Positions 45,883-55,549 of a DNA stretch of 64,000 bases are shown in pieces. The DNA lies in the NCBI GenBank assembly GCA_934339135.1, contig CAKRHP010000013.1:1-64000 (forward strand). Reading direction: 5' to 3'. The notes beneath the pieces were generated by a model that saw nothing but the letters and a program-made list of their open reading frames with translations, was not told the origin of the DNA and searched no databases. The stretch's first letter is position 1; each line of letters begins with the position of its first letter. The position numbers and the translations under genes are program-made. Origin of the DNA: an uncultured Lachnospiraceae bacterium (GTDB taxonomy: Bacteria > Bacillota > Clostridia > Lachnospirales > Lachnospiraceae).

Positions 45883-46323
45883 ATGAAAAAATATAGTCGT
45901 CTGGTTAATTATTATGAGACGGATCAGATGGGAATTGTGCATCATTCCAATTATATCCGCTATTTTGAGGAGGCAAGGCTTCGCTGGATGGATGAGATTG
46001 GTCTTTCCTACAGCGGTCTGGAGGAACGGGGCATGATCATTCCGGTTACATTTGTGGACTGTCAGTACAAACAGCCGGTTCGCTTTGGGGATACGATCTG
46101 TATTTCTGTCCGCATGGCGAAGTTTGACGGATTGAAGATGGAATTTGCCTATGAAGTGCGTGATGAAGCGACCGGGGGCGTGCGGAGTACCGGAAGGACC
46201 GGTCACTGCTTTCTGGATAAAGACATGCATCCGGTGTTGATCCGTAAGAGTGCTCCGGAACTGTATGATATTATGTTAAATGCTCTTCATGAGGATGGAG
46301 GAGCAGGTAGAAAGGGAATGTGA
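45883..46323 (+). CDS. Acyl-CoA thioesterase (YbgC/4-HBT hotdog family)
   Basis: A 146-aa hotdog-fold thioesterase. NYYETDQMGIVHHSNYIRYFEEARLRWMDEIG carries the Asp-containing 4HBT active site. It hydrolyses acyl-CoA or acyl-ACP; substrate unknown. It ends inside the start of the sulfotransferase-like gene (4-bp overlap). Confidence 0.92.
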   Translation: MKKYSRLVNYYETDQMGIVHHSNYIRYFEEARLRWMDEIGLSYSGLEERGMIIPVTFVDCQYKQPVRFGDTICISVRMAKFDGLKMEFAYEVRDEATGGVRSTGRTGHCFLDKDMHPVLIRKSAPELYDIMLNALHEDGGAGRKGM

Positions 46324-48104
46324 AGCGGATGAAGAAAAAGCTGTTAACCATATTGATCACCAGCCTTGTGATGATCGCAGGGATGGGGGCATTTTTGTGG
46401 AAGATGAATTCTGTGAACCGGCGGCTGGAAAAGAAACAAGCCGCCCTTCTGCAGGAGGAGATGGATACGGATACGAAGGACAAAGCATTGGAGGATGTGG
46501 ATAAGCTGGAACTGCAGACATTGTATCTGTCCGGGGACAAGAAAAATGTTGTCACCAGGGAATATGGAAGTGTGGATGCCGTTTACAACAAGGCAAACTC
46601 TTCGGCTGCAGAGGAGATGCTGACAGATATCAAGAAAAAACGGGACTATTCGGAGAAGGATCCCCTTTGGGCGTATAACCCATATGGGACGAATCCGGAG
46701 TCTTTATATATGTATTTTAAGAGCAAGGGAAGATTTTACTGCCGGTATACGGTTTCGGTGGATGATGAGAAAATACCGGATTTCACCAGGACATTGGATA
46801 ACGGGGCAGAAGGCAATGTTGCCAGAGAGCATGAGTACCAGATTATCGGTCTGGTGCCGGGTAAGACCAATTATCTGATCTTTAAGCTGTACAATAAAAA
46901 GGATGAACTTGCCAATACACTGTACTATAAAGTGGACATGCCCAAAAGTTACAGTGGGGCACAGACGATCCTTTCCATGGAAAAAGGCAGAAGCAAAAAG
47001 TCGTTGCAGAATGGACTTTATACCGTATTTTCTAAAACAGTATCCCAAAAGAAAAATGCCATTCTTTTATATGACAACAGCGGTGTTTTACGTGCAGAAT
47101 TGCCTGCAAAGGGCATTGGTTATAATGCAGAACAGATTTATGACACTCTTGTATATGCTGTGGATGACAATACCCTTGCCCGCGTCAATGCACTGGGACA
47201 GGTAGTGGATTGTCTGGAAATCCCGCTGCATCATATTTATGGGGAGTTTGCCTATGATGGGGCTGGGGCTGTTTATGTACTGGCGCAGCCGGTGCAGCGT
47301 TCCAGATCCCTGGGAAGTGTTGTCAAGGTAGAGGTAAATTCCGGAGATGTATCGGATGCATTGAATTTATCGGATATACCTTCTCTGGTGAAGCTGGTAA
47401 AGCGGGCAGACAAGAATGGAAAGCTGAAGGGCAGAAATCATATGGCTTTGGATTCCATTCAGGTGACAGGGACCAATCAGATCCTGCTGGGTTCTTCCAA
47501 ATATTCTACCATCATGAAGATAAGCAATGTCAACAGTCTGATGCCGAAGCTTGATTACATGATGACGGATCAGAAACTATGGAATATTTCAGGGAAGGGA
47601 AAAGCGAAAAAACACCTGCGCAAAAAGCTTTTGACAAAGGCGTTGGCAGAGGGCCAGGCGGAGCCGACACAGGCAACACCGCTTGTCAATTCGATCCTTG
47701 ACAGTGGAAAGACAAGTACACCGGAGTTGTTCCGGTCACAGTATGGACAGAATGCACTTGTGGTAGAGAAAAGCAATAATCTGGCAGAGGGGCAGTATTA
47801 TGTAAGCATGTTGAATAACAATGCAGGAAGGGGAGCCTCCGGTCAGAAGAACAATTCCTATTATTATAAATATCTCGTGGACGAGACGGCAGGTACCTAT
47901 GCACTTCTGGAAAAGGAGCGGCTGCCGCGAAATGAAAAAGGCGGCAATGTGACACCGTATGAGGAGAGCTTCTTATATTGCCGTTCCGGGGATCATGTCT
48001 TTGAAGAGATTGACAAAGAGGGCAGACAGATCCGGTCTTTTCGTGTAAAGGGGGCATTGTACAGAGTTTACAAAAATGACTGGAAAGGATTCTGGTTTTA
48101 TTGA
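46320..48104 (+). CDS. Membrane-anchored aryl-sulfate sulfotransferase-like protein
   Basis: A 594-aa protein with an N-terminal TM (about 8-27) and an extracellular part. The N-terminal domain (AYNPYGTNPESLYMYFKSKGRFYCRYTV...EHEYQIIGLVPGKTNYLIFKLY) and the following propeller resemble PAPS-independent aryl-sulfate sulfotransferases (ASST). His residues in GRNHMALDSIQ and PLHHIYGEF could match ASST positions. If active it would move sulfate between phenolic compounds on the cell surface. Starts at GTG 46320 or ATG 46329; neither has a decisive ribosome-binding site. Confidence 0.8.
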   Translation: MKRMKKKLLTILITSLVMIAGMGAFLWKMNSVNRRLEKKQAALLQEEMDTDTKDKALEDVDKLELQTLYLSGDKKNVVTREYGSVDAVYNKANSSAAEEMLTDIKKKRDYSEKDPLWAYNPYGTNPESLYMYFKSKGRFYCRYTVSVDDEKIPDFTRTLDNGAEGNVAREHEYQIIGLVPGKTNYLIFKLYNKKDELANTLYYKVDMPKSYSGAQTILSMEKGRSKKSLQNGLYTVFSKTVSQKKNAILLYDNSGVLRAELPAKGIGYNAEQIYDTLVYAVDDNTLARVNALGQVVDCLEIPLHHIYGEFAYDGAGAVYVLAQPVQRSRSLGSVVKVEVNSGDVSDALNLSDIPSLVKLVKRADKNGKLKGRNHMALDSIQVTGTNQILLGSSKYSTIMKISNVNSLMPKLDYMMTDQKLWNISGKGKAKKHLRKKLLTKALAEGQAEPTQATPLVNSILDSGKTSTPELFRSQYGQNALVVEKSNNLAEGQYYVSMLNNNAGRGASGQKNNSYYYKYLVDETAGTYALLEKERLPRNEKGGNVTPYEESFLYCRSGDHVFEEIDKEGRQIRSFRVKGALYRVYKNDWKGFWFY

Positions 48105-48133
48105 CATATTGACGAAAGAAAACGCTATTTTTG

Positions 48134-48162
48134 TTGACCATGCAGGGGAAAAGAGGTATACT
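48134..48162 (+). promoter_or_regulatory. Promoter of the fsa-transketolase operon
   Basis: TTGACC (48134-48139), 17-bp spacer, TATACT (48157-48162). Confidence 0.7.
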
Positions 48163-48236
48163 AAAAGCAGTAGTTTGTATGTTATGCAATGAGCAAATAG
48201 CGTATGAAATCACTAAGAAAGAGGAGGAACATTAAT

Positions 48237-48893
48237 ATGAAGTTTTTTGTTGACACAGCAAAGATTGAGGACATCAAAAAAGCAAACGATATGGGTGTGA
48301 TCTGTGGTGTAACTACAAATCCATCTCTGATCGCAAAGGAAGGCGGCAAGAGCCAGGAGGAGATCCTGAAGGAGATCGCTTCTATCGTAGATGGTCCGAT
48401 CAGTGGTGAGGTTAAGGCAACAACGGTAGACGCTGAGGGAATGATCGCGGAGGGACGCGAGATTGCAAAGCTTCATCCAAACATGGTTGTAAAGATCCCT
48501 ATGACCGTTGAGGGACTCAAGGCTACAAAGGTACTGGCTTCTGAGGGCATCAAGGTAAATGTTACACTGATCTTTTCTGCCAATCAGGCACTTCTGGCTG
48601 CCAGAGCCGGTGCTGCATATGTATCACCATTCCTGGGACGTCTGGATGATATCTCACAGCCGGGTATTGATCTGATCGAGACCATTACCGCCATTTTTGA
48701 TAACTATGGTATTGATACAGAGATCATCGCAGCAAGCATCCGCAATCCGATCCATGTCACAGACTGCGCTCTTGCAGGTGCAGATATCGCAACGGTTCCA
48801 TATTCTGTGATCGAGCAGATGACCAAGCATCCGCTGACAGATCAGGGTATCGAGAAGTTCCAGAAGGAATATCTTGCCGTATTTGGTGAGTAA
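48237..48893 (+). CDS. Transaldolase (small TalC/Fsa type)
   Basis: A 218-aa TIM-barrel transaldolase of the FSA/TalC class. [32 protein letters not shown], the Schiff-base Lys in NMVVKIPMT and [28 protein letters not shown] are conserved. With the split transketolase downstream it forms a non-oxidative pentose-phosphate operon. The ATG at 48237 follows GAGGAGG. Confidence 0.94.
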   Translation: MKFFVDTAKIEDIKKANDMGVICGVTTNPSLIAKEGGKSQEEILKEIASIVDGPISGEVKATTVDAEGMIAEGREIAKLHPNMVVKIPMTVEGLKATKVLASEGIKVNVTLIFSANQALLAARAGAAYVSPFLGRLDDISQPGIDLIETITAIFDNYGIDTEIIAASIRNPIHVTDCALAGADIATVPYSVIEQMTKHPLTDQGIEKFQKEYLAVFGE

Positions 48894-48983
48894 GCAGTAT
48901 GAAGAATACCTCTGATGGACATAATATGTTGTCCGGGGGGACATCACTTTATACCAAAATGTAAAGACAGAAAGGAAAATAAA

Positions 48984-49814
48984 ATGGATACATTAGCATT
49001 AAAGAAAACTGCAAATGAGATTCGTAAGGGGATTGTGACAGCAGTACACAGTGCCAAATCCGGTCATCCGGGCGGGTCTCTTTCGGCAGCAGACATTTTA
49101 ACATATCTTTATTTTGAAGAGATGAATGTAGATCCAAAGGATCCAAAGAAAGCAGACCGTGACCGTTTCGTACTTTCCAAGGGTCACATTGCACCGGCAC
49201 TTTATGCCACATTAGCAGAGAAAGGATATTTCCCGAAGGAGGATCTGAAGACACTTCGTCATGTTGGCTCCTATCTGCAGGGACATCCGGATATGAAGCA
49301 TATTCCGGGAGTTGACATGTCAAGCGGTTCTCTGGGACAGGGAATTTCAGCTGCTGTTGGTATGGCACTGTCCGCAAAGCTGGACAATGCAGATTATCGT
49401 ACTTACACACTGTTAGGTGATGGTGAGATCCAGGAAGGGCAGGTCTGGGAGGCAGCTATGTTTGCCGGTGCCCGTAAGCTGGACAATCTTGTAGTGATCG
49501 TAGATAATAACGGTCTCCAGATTGATGGAGATATTGCAGATGTATGTTCACCATATCCGATCGCAGAGAAGTTTAAGGCATTTAATTTTAATGTGATCGA
49601 GATTGATGCCCATGATTTTGACCAGATCGCAGATGCTTTCAAGAAGGCAAAGGCGACTAAGGGTATGCCGACAGCAATCGTTGCAAAGAGTATCAAGGGC
49701 AAGGGCGTAAGCTTCATGGAGAATCAGGCAAGCTGGCATGGCTCTGCTCCGAATGATGAGCAGTATGCACAGGCAATGGCTGATCTGGACAAAATCGGTG
49801 AGAGCTTAAAATAA
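48984..49814 (+). CDS. Transketolase, N-terminal subunit
   Basis: A 276-aa thiamine-diphosphate-binding half of a split transketolase. SAKSGHPGGSLSAADILTYLYF, DRFVLSKGHIAPALYA, and the ThDP motif LGDGEIQEGQVWEAAMFAGARKLDNLVVIVDNN are present. The ATG at 48984 has AAAGGA upstream. It needs the C-terminal subunit encoded 12 bp downstream. Confidence 0.96.
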   Translation: MDTLALKKTANEIRKGIVTAVHSAKSGHPGGSLSAADILTYLYFEEMNVDPKDPKKADRDRFVLSKGHIAPALYATLAEKGYFPKEDLKTLRHVGSYLQGHPDMKHIPGVDMSSGSLGQGISAAVGMALSAKLDNADYRTYTLLGDGEIQEGQVWEAAMFAGARKLDNLVVIVDNNGLQIDGDIADVCSPYPIAEKFKAFNFNVIEIDAHDFDQIADAFKKAKATKGMPTAIVAKSIKGKGVSFMENQASWHGSAPNDEQYAQAMADLDKIGESLK

Positions 49815-49826
49815 AGGAGGATGAAC

Positions 49827-50771
49827 ATGGCTGACGTAAAGAAAATCGCGACGAGAGAAAGCTACGGAAATGCGTTGAAGGAATATGCAGAGGAGTATCC
49901 AAACCTTGTAGTGCTTGATGCCGATCTGGCAGCAGCAACCAAGACTGCAATCTTCAAAAAAGCATATCCGGACAGACATATAGATTGTGGTATCGCTGAG
50001 TGTGACATGATGGGAATTGCGGCAGGTCTTGCAACAACAGGAAAGATCCCGTTTGTAAGCTCCTTCGCAATGTTTGCGGCAGGACGTGCCTTTGAGCAGG
50101 TTCGTAACTCTATTGCATATCCGCATCTCAATGTAAAGATTGGTGCAACCCATGCCGGTATCTCCGTAGGAGAGGACGGAGCAACCCATCAGTGCTGTGA
50201 GGATCTGGCATTAATGCGTACCATTCCGGGAATGATCGTAATGAATCCATCAGATGATGTAGAAGCAAAGGCTGCCGTTAAGGCTGCTCTGGATCATGAT
50301 GGTCCTGTATATATCCGTTTTGGCCGTCTGGCCGTGCCGGTGATCAATGACAGACCGGACTACAAGTTTGAGATGGGCAAAGGCGTTGTTCTCCGTGAGG
50401 GCAAGGATGTGACCATTATCGCAACGGGTCTTGAGGTTGGAGAGTCTCTGGAGGCTGCTGAGAAGCTGGCAGCAGACGGCATCTCTGCCAAGGTGATCAA
50501 TATCCATACCATTAAGCCACTGGATGAGGATCTGGTGGTAGCTGCAGCCAAAGAAACCGGCAAGGTAGTTACCGTAGAGGAACATTCCGTGATCGGTGGT
50601 CTGGGAAGTGCAGTTTGTGACTGTCTTTCCGCAAAAGCACCAACAAAGGTTATGAAGATCGGTGTCAACGATACCTTTGGTGAGTCTGGTCCGGCTTTAG
50701 AGCTGATCAAGAAATACGGACTGGATGCAGACAGCATTTATGCAAAGGTAAAAGCATTTGCTGCAGAGTAA
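49827..50771 (+). CDS. Transketolase, C-terminal subunit
   Basis: A 314-aa pyrimidine-binding and C-terminal half of transketolase. DADLAAATKTAIF, CGIAECDMMGIAAGLATTGKIPFVSSFAMFA (catalytic Glu), THAGISVGEDGATHQCCEDLALMR are typical. The ATG at 49827 is chosen because the ATG 6 bp earlier abuts AAAGGAGG. Confidence 0.96.
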   Translation: MADVKKIATRESYGNALKEYAEEYPNLVVLDADLAAATKTAIFKKAYPDRHIDCGIAECDMMGIAAGLATTGKIPFVSSFAMFAAGRAFEQVRNSIAYPHLNVKIGATHAGISVGEDGATHQCCEDLALMRTIPGMIVMNPSDDVEAKAAVKAALDHDGPVYIRFGRLAVPVINDRPDYKFEMGKGVVLREGKDVTIIATGLEVGESLEAAEKLAADGISAKVINIHTIKPLDEDLVVAAAKETGKVVTVEEHSVIGGLGSAVCDCLSAKAPTKVMKIGVNDTFGESGPALELIKKYGLDADSIYAKVKAFAAE

Positions 50772-50853
50772 GATTTGAATTTGACAGCGGTTTGATCTAA
50801 CTGCTGTGATCGGTACAGGGAATGATTTTAAATATCTCACAGTGCCGGATAGA

Positions 50854-50893
50854 AACGGGGTTTGTACCAATTATCGTACAGATCCCGTTTTTG
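50854..50893 (+). terminator. Intrinsic terminator of the transketolase operon
   Basis: AACGGG...TTTGTAC paired with GTACAGA...CCCGTT (50854-50889) followed by a T run. Confidence 0.75.
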
Positions 50894-50941
50894 CGTAAAT
50901 TAGAAACATTTTGTATAATGCAGTATACTCATAATGTTTCT
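50891..50941 (+). promoter_or_regulatory. Promoter with an overlapping two-step palindrome
   Basis: TTGCGT (50891-50896), 17-bp spacer, TATAAT (50914-50919). Outer arms AGAAACATT (50902-50910) and AATGTTTCT (50933-50941) and inner arms GTATA/TATAC flank the -10 box. This looks like an operator; the regulator is unknown. Confidence 0.65.
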
Positions 50942-50992
50942 TATGTTCAGAGTTTGAGAAAATGAAAAATATCAGAAAGGTGGTTTTTATTT

Positions 50993-51736
50993 ATGAGATT
51001 ACTGATCGTGCGCCATGGAGATCCCGACTACAGCATTGATTCACTGACCCCGAAAGGATGGAAAGAGGCGGAACTGCTGTCAGACCGTCTCTGTAAGATG
51101 GATGTGAAGGCGTTTTATGTATCGCCATTAGGCAGAGCAAAGGATACCGCATCCTTTACATTAAAACGTCTGGGGAGAGAGGCAGAGGAAATGAAATGGA
51201 TGCGGGAATTTGATGCGCAGATCAACCGACCGGATGCTGTAGGAAAGACGATCGTGTGGGACTGGCTTCCGGCAGACTGGACAAATGTTCCGGCATTTTA
51301 TGACAAAGAGATCTGGAGTAATCATCCTCTGCTGAAAACCGGAAAAACAGAGCATGGGGACGTCCGTGCAGAATACGACTGGGTCACAGAAGAATTTGAC
51401 AAGCTGTTAGCCCGACACGGATATCAGCGTCAGGGACAGCTTTACCGTGCGGTCAATGCAAATAATGACACCATTGTTCTGTTCTGCCATTTTGGCCTGG
51501 AATGTGTTCTCCTCAGCCATCTGCTGGGAGTTTCGCCGATGGTACTGTGGCATGGATTCTGTGCGGCTCCGACCTCCGTCACGACCCTTTATACCGAAGA
51601 ACGCCGTCGGGGAATCGCGTCCTTTCGGATGGCATCCTTTGGTGATATCTCTCATTTGTATGCAGCAAAGGAAGAACCGGCATTCGCTGCCCGTTTCTGC
51701 GAATGCTACGATAACCCTGACGAACGACACGACTGA
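50993..51736 (+). CDS. Histidine phosphatase family protein
   Basis: A 247-aa phosphoglycerate-mutase-like phosphatase. LIVRHGDPDY with the RHG motif and VLFCHFGLECVL with the second His are visible, plus a Trp-rich insert (IVWDWLPADWTNVP). Substrate unknown. The TGA stop abuts the palindromic element that follows; the final A may belong to its target-site duplication. Confidence 0.9.
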   Translation: MRLLIVRHGDPDYSIDSLTPKGWKEAELLSDRLCKMDVKAFYVSPLGRAKDTASFTLKRLGREAEEMKWMREFDAQINRPDAVGKTIVWDWLPADWTNVPAFYDKEIWSNHPLLKTGKTEHGDVRAEYDWVTEEFDKLLARHGYQRQGQLYRAVNANNDTIVLFCHFGLECVLLSHLLGVSPMVLWHGFCAAPTSVTTLYTEERRRGIASFRMASFGDISHLYAAKEEPAFAARFCECYDNPDERHD

Positions 51737-51738
51737 AT

Positions 51739-52274
51739 CACAAAAAACTTTCTCCCAAGAATACCTTAAGATGCCCGTAATGATTCTTATGTCATATTGT
51801 GTAAATCGGATTTTTGCCATGAGAACTTTGAATTTCCGTGGGCTGTGTTTTGGAAAATTGCCTTGTCACTAACGGATTTCGAAAAATCTAATTGCTTTGC
51901 TGTTTCGATGTTCGATGAACGTGTCTTACCGTACTCGCCTCCGGGTGGGATTCAGGTGTTTCGAGGGCACTTTCGCACTCGCTGGTGTTTACGCCACGTT
52001 TTATGTGGCATTATGCACCATTGCGTAGTGCGACGTAGCGAAAGCGTGCCCACCGAAATAGCTGAACCCACCAGGGAGGCTTGGTCGTCCAGACACGTAT
52101 TCATCGAAACATTGCAAAGCAAAGATTTTTCAGAAATCCTACTGATCTGCGTCAATTTTCCAATCACAGCCTCACGGAGTCTTTCAATATTCTGAGGCAA
52201 AAATCTCAATTACACTTTTCCGACATAAGAATCATTACGGGATTTTTTACATTCTGGTGGGGAAAGTTTTTGTG
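51739..52274. mobile_element. 536-bp MITE-like element that is one long imperfect palindrome
   Basis: The ends are CACAAAAAACTTTC and, on the other strand, CACAAAAACTTTC. The arms match along nearly their whole length about an axis at 52006-52007. A perfect 20-bp match links 51774-51793 to 52222-52241, with further matches (GATTTTTGCC, TTGGAAAATTG, TTTGCTTTGC, TGTTTCGATG). The centre is GCCAC-N7-GTGGC. AAT at 51736-51738 and at 52275-52277 is a possible 3-bp target duplication. No convincing gene is inside. Confidence 0.8.
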
Positions 52275-52378
52275 AATAAAAACTTTTCATTCAGTGCAAC
52301 ATTTCTGTTTCTGGAGACACAGTTTAATAGGAAGTGAAAAAGGGAAACGATAAAAGACGGAAAAAGGAGGTAATGAAA

Positions 52379-54280
52379 ATGACAGAAACAGAAAAATTGA
52401 TCGGTCTGCGGATGAAAGAAGTGACGTTTCGCAAACGTCGTTGGAGAAAACCGGTTTTGGCGTTGGCAGCCTTGATATGGCTGGTGTTAGTAATGTTACT
52501 CTGTGGAGTCTTTTTGGGAAAAAGGAGTGGGGAATACACAACCGATATCACATGTGTATCAAGCTATCATGAGATATACCAGTATTTTTCGGGACTGCTG
52601 GAGAAAAAGGACCGCTATATGCTGGAGGATGGGGGAAACCTGTCGGCTCTTATGAAGTCTTCGTCATCGACGGGAGGAGTGAATGGTTCTGCTGTCCGGG
52701 TAGGAAGATCGGTGGAAACATATACTCCGATGAATCAACGGGAGAAAGGGATCGGAGAAGCAGATTATGCCGTGACGGATGGTCGATGGATCTATACATT
52801 ATCCAGTAAGAAAAAACAGTATACGGTTCATATATTTCAGCCGGATGGAAAGAAAACGAAGGAGGTGCAGAGCATCCTTGTCCCGCTTCCGGAGGATGGG
52901 GGTGGAAAAAGATACAAGCTTTACCGTTCACCGATTTGGGAGGAATATAATGCAGAGCTTTATGTCAGCGGCAATATTCTGACAGTTGTGGAGGAGATTC
53001 AGGGGAATTTTGAATGGAATATAAAGACTGCGGCATATTTTTATGATATTTCCGATATGGAGCATCCGAAGGAGATCAGACATACGATACAAAACGGAAA
53101 CTATAATACATTGCGGGAATATAATGGCATTTTATATCTGGTCACACAGCAGGCAAAGGTTCCGGTAACTGCCATGAAAGAGGAAAATAAAGATCGTTAT
53201 ATTCCGGGGCTGGACGGGGAGCTTTTGGGAACGCAGAACATTATTCTGCCGCCGGATTCGGATGGAAATGCCTATACCATGGTGAGCTCATGGAAATTAT
53301 CCGGAGATATACAACGACAGGATGTGAAGGCGGTCATTGGAAGGTATCTGGATGTGTATATGACAGAAAGTAATTTATATCTTTCGACGACACTTTATGC
53401 GGATAACGATAAAAAAGAAAAATATGATCAGACCCGTATTGTAAAAATGCAGTTGTTTCAGGGGCGTCTGATCGGAGATAAAACCGAGACCATGCCGGGA
53501 ACGATCACCAGCAGCTTTGGAATTCAGGAGCAAAAGGATAAGCTTTATGTGATCACGCAGATCCTTCATTATAAATATGAGGATGATCCGGATATTATTG
53601 GTAATGTTATTGGCAGCACGGAGGTGTGTGCTTATGCCTTTGATGAGAATTTCCGGCTTTTATCGAAGCAGAAAAATATTGCCAAAGATGAAGATATTAA
53701 GGCGGTTCGTTTTTTGGGGGACATGGGGTATGTGGTGACTTATCAGCAGCAGGACCCTCTTTTTAGCATTGATTTTTCTGATCCGAAAAATTTAAAGGTG
53801 ATGGATAAGATCGAAATGCCCGGATTTTCCGGTTATCTTCATCCGGTGAAGGATGATCTTCTTTTGGGGATCGGGGAGGCAGAGAACGGAAAAGCCAGGA
53901 TTTCACTGTACGATATTTCGGACAATAACAAACTCCGTATTCATGATGAAAAAGAAATAGATCATATACAATATAACAATGTACTGGAGGATTACCGGAA
54001 AATTTTTATGGATGAAGAAAATAATATAGCAGGCTTTGGCGGGACAGATTATGGAGACAGTGATGACGATACAGAGGAGAAGCCTGTGCAAAATTATTAT
54101 GTATTGTATCATTATGACAGAACCGGAAAGCTGCAGCAAATAGGAGAATATCCTGTGAAAAAAGAATACCGGGGATTTATCAATCAGAAATTTATCGGGA
54201 TGCGGATCGGAACCTGGTTTTTTGTGATTCCGGAGGAAAGCTCCCGACGGGAGGATATGGAGATTGTCCCATATTCTTAG
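52379..54280 (+). CDS. Membrane-anchored beta-propeller domain protein
   Basis: A 633-aa protein with an N-terminal TM (about 26-48) and an extracellular beta-propeller of the clostridial/archaeal type (PF09826-like). Blades carry YVSGNILTVVEE, AAYFYDISDMEHPKEIR, REYNGILYLVTQQ, VRFLGDMGYVVTYQQQDPLFSIDFSDPKNLKVM and ISLYDISDN. Function unknown. The ATG at 52379 has GGAGG 8 bp upstream; an ATG 6 bp earlier is too close. Confidence 0.85.
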   Translation: MTETEKLIGLRMKEVTFRKRRWRKPVLALAALIWLVLVMLLCGVFLGKRSGEYTTDITCVSSYHEIYQYFSGLLEKKDRYMLEDGGNLSALMKSSSSTGGVNGSAVRVGRSVETYTPMNQREKGIGEADYAVTDGRWIYTLSSKKKQYTVHIFQPDGKKTKEVQSILVPLPEDGGGKRYKLYRSPIWEEYNAELYVSGNILTVVEEIQGNFEWNIKTAAYFYDISDMEHPKEIRHTIQNGNYNTLREYNGILYLVTQQAKVPVTAMKEENKDRYIPGLDGELLGTQNIILPPDSDGNAYTMVSSWKLSGDIQRQDVKAVIGRYLDVYMTESNLYLSTTLYADNDKKEKYDQTRIVKMQLFQGRLIGDKTETMPGTITSSFGIQEQKDKLYVITQILHYKYEDDPDIIGNVIGSTEVCAYAFDENFRLLSKQKNIAKDEDIKAVRFLGDMGYVVTYQQQDPLFSIDFSDPKNLKVMDKIEMPGFSGYLHPVKDDLLLGIGEAENGKARISLYDISDNNKLRIHDEKEIDHIQYNNVLEDYRKIFMDEENNIAGFGGTDYGDSDDDTEEKPVQNYYVLYHYDRTGKLQQIGEYPVKKEYRGFINQKFIGMRIGTWFFVIPEESSRREDMEIVPYS

Positions 54281-54413
54281 GATAGTTTTTAAGACCTTAG
54301 GAAAATTTATTATCGGCAGTTTTTCTGATTTGATCATGTATAATTGTCATCTTCATTGGAAAAAATAGGCATAAAAGACCTGTGCATTTTTTGTACAGGA
54401 AAGGAGGTGCCGG

Positions 54414-55487
54414 ATGGCAAAAAAAGAAATCGGAAAACAAAGTGTAGAATTTGACTGTCCGCCCCTGATCGTAGGGGCGGCGTCTGTTGTGGGGGAAAAG
54501 GAAGCGCAGGGACCCTATGGAAAATATTTTGATCATGTGATCAAGGACCCTATGGCGGGACAGGATACCTGGGAGGAGGCTGAGGAGCGTTTTCAACAGA
54601 TGGCTGCGGAAATGGCCATTGAAAAATGCGGACTGGAAAAAAAGGACATCCGCTATGTGGTGGCAGGAGATCTGCTGGGACAGTTGATTGCATCCTCCTT
54701 TGGACTCATGAATCTGGATATTCCGATCTTTGGTGTATACGGAGCCTGCTCTACCATGGGAGAATCGCTGGCAATCGGCTCCATGTTAGTGGACGGTGGA
54801 TTTGCGGACCGGGTGGTGGCTCTCACCTCAAGTCATTTTGCCAGTGCAGAAAAGCAGTTTCGTTTTCCTCTGGGATACGGCAACCAGCGACCCAAAGCGG
54901 CAACCTGGACTGTGACAGGAAGCGGGGCGGTTGTACTTTCCTCTCAGTATGATACGAAAAAGAAGTTTTCCGGAAAAACAAATGTCCAAAAAATCGTACA
55001 AGTCCGTGGTGTGACCACAGGAAAGATCGTAGATTACGGAGTGAAGGACAGTATGAATATGGGAGCCTGTATGGCCCCTGCGGCGGCAGATGTGATCGCA
55101 GCAAATCTAGAGGATTTTCAGAGAAAGCCGGAGGATTATGACCAGATCATTACGGGAGATCTGGGACAGGTTGGCAGACAGATCCTGATAGATATTCTGG
55201 AAGCAAAGGGGTACGATATCGCGTCCCGTTATATAGACTGCGGAATTGAAATTTACCGGGATGATCAGAATGTCCAGTCCGGTGGAAGCGGCTGCGGCTG
55301 CAGTGCGGTTATGCTGACAGGATATATTTTGCAGAAGCTTCAGAAGCAGGAATGGAAGCGGGTTTTATTTGTTCCCACAGGGGCACTTTTGTCGCCGGTA
55401 AGCTTTAATGAAGGGAAAAGTGTGCCGGGAATCGCACACGGTGTTATTCTGGAAACTGCAGAAGAAAAAATGGAAAAGAAATCATAA
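54414..55487 (+). CDS. spoVAD: Stage V sporulation protein AD
   Basis: A 357-aa thiolase-fold protein of the SpoVA channel complex that handles dipicolinic acid in the spore. VVAGDLLGQLIASSFG, YGACSTMGESLAIGSMLVDGGFADRVVALTSSHF and GSGCGCSAVML are conserved. Usually flanked by spoVAC and spoVAE; here spoVAC is not upstream. AAAGGAGGTGCC precedes the ATG. Confidence 0.96.
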   Translation: MAKKEIGKQSVEFDCPPLIVGAASVVGEKEAQGPYGKYFDHVIKDPMAGQDTWEEAEERFQQMAAEMAIEKCGLEKKDIRYVVAGDLLGQLIASSFGLMNLDIPIFGVYGACSTMGESLAIGSMLVDGGFADRVVALTSSHFASAEKQFRFPLGYGNQRPKAATWTVTGSGAVVLSSQYDTKKKFSGKTNVQKIVQVRGVTTGKIVDYGVKDSMNMGACMAPAAADVIAANLEDFQRKPEDYDQIITGDLGQVGRQILIDILEAKGYDIASRYIDCGIEIYRDDQNVQSGGSGCGCSAVMLTGYILQKLQKQEWKRVLFVPTGALLSPVSFNEGKSVPGIAHGVILETAEEKMEKKS

Positions 55488-55549
55488 AATTTCAAGGATA
55501 TTTTTTGAAAAAATCATTCAATAATTGTCATGAAAAAGGAGAACGAAAA

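Noticed and set aside
51797..52209. Short open frames (133 and 85 codons) inside the palindromic element
   Set aside because: They are products of the two inverted arms, with different frames and no start signals; a structural element explains them better.
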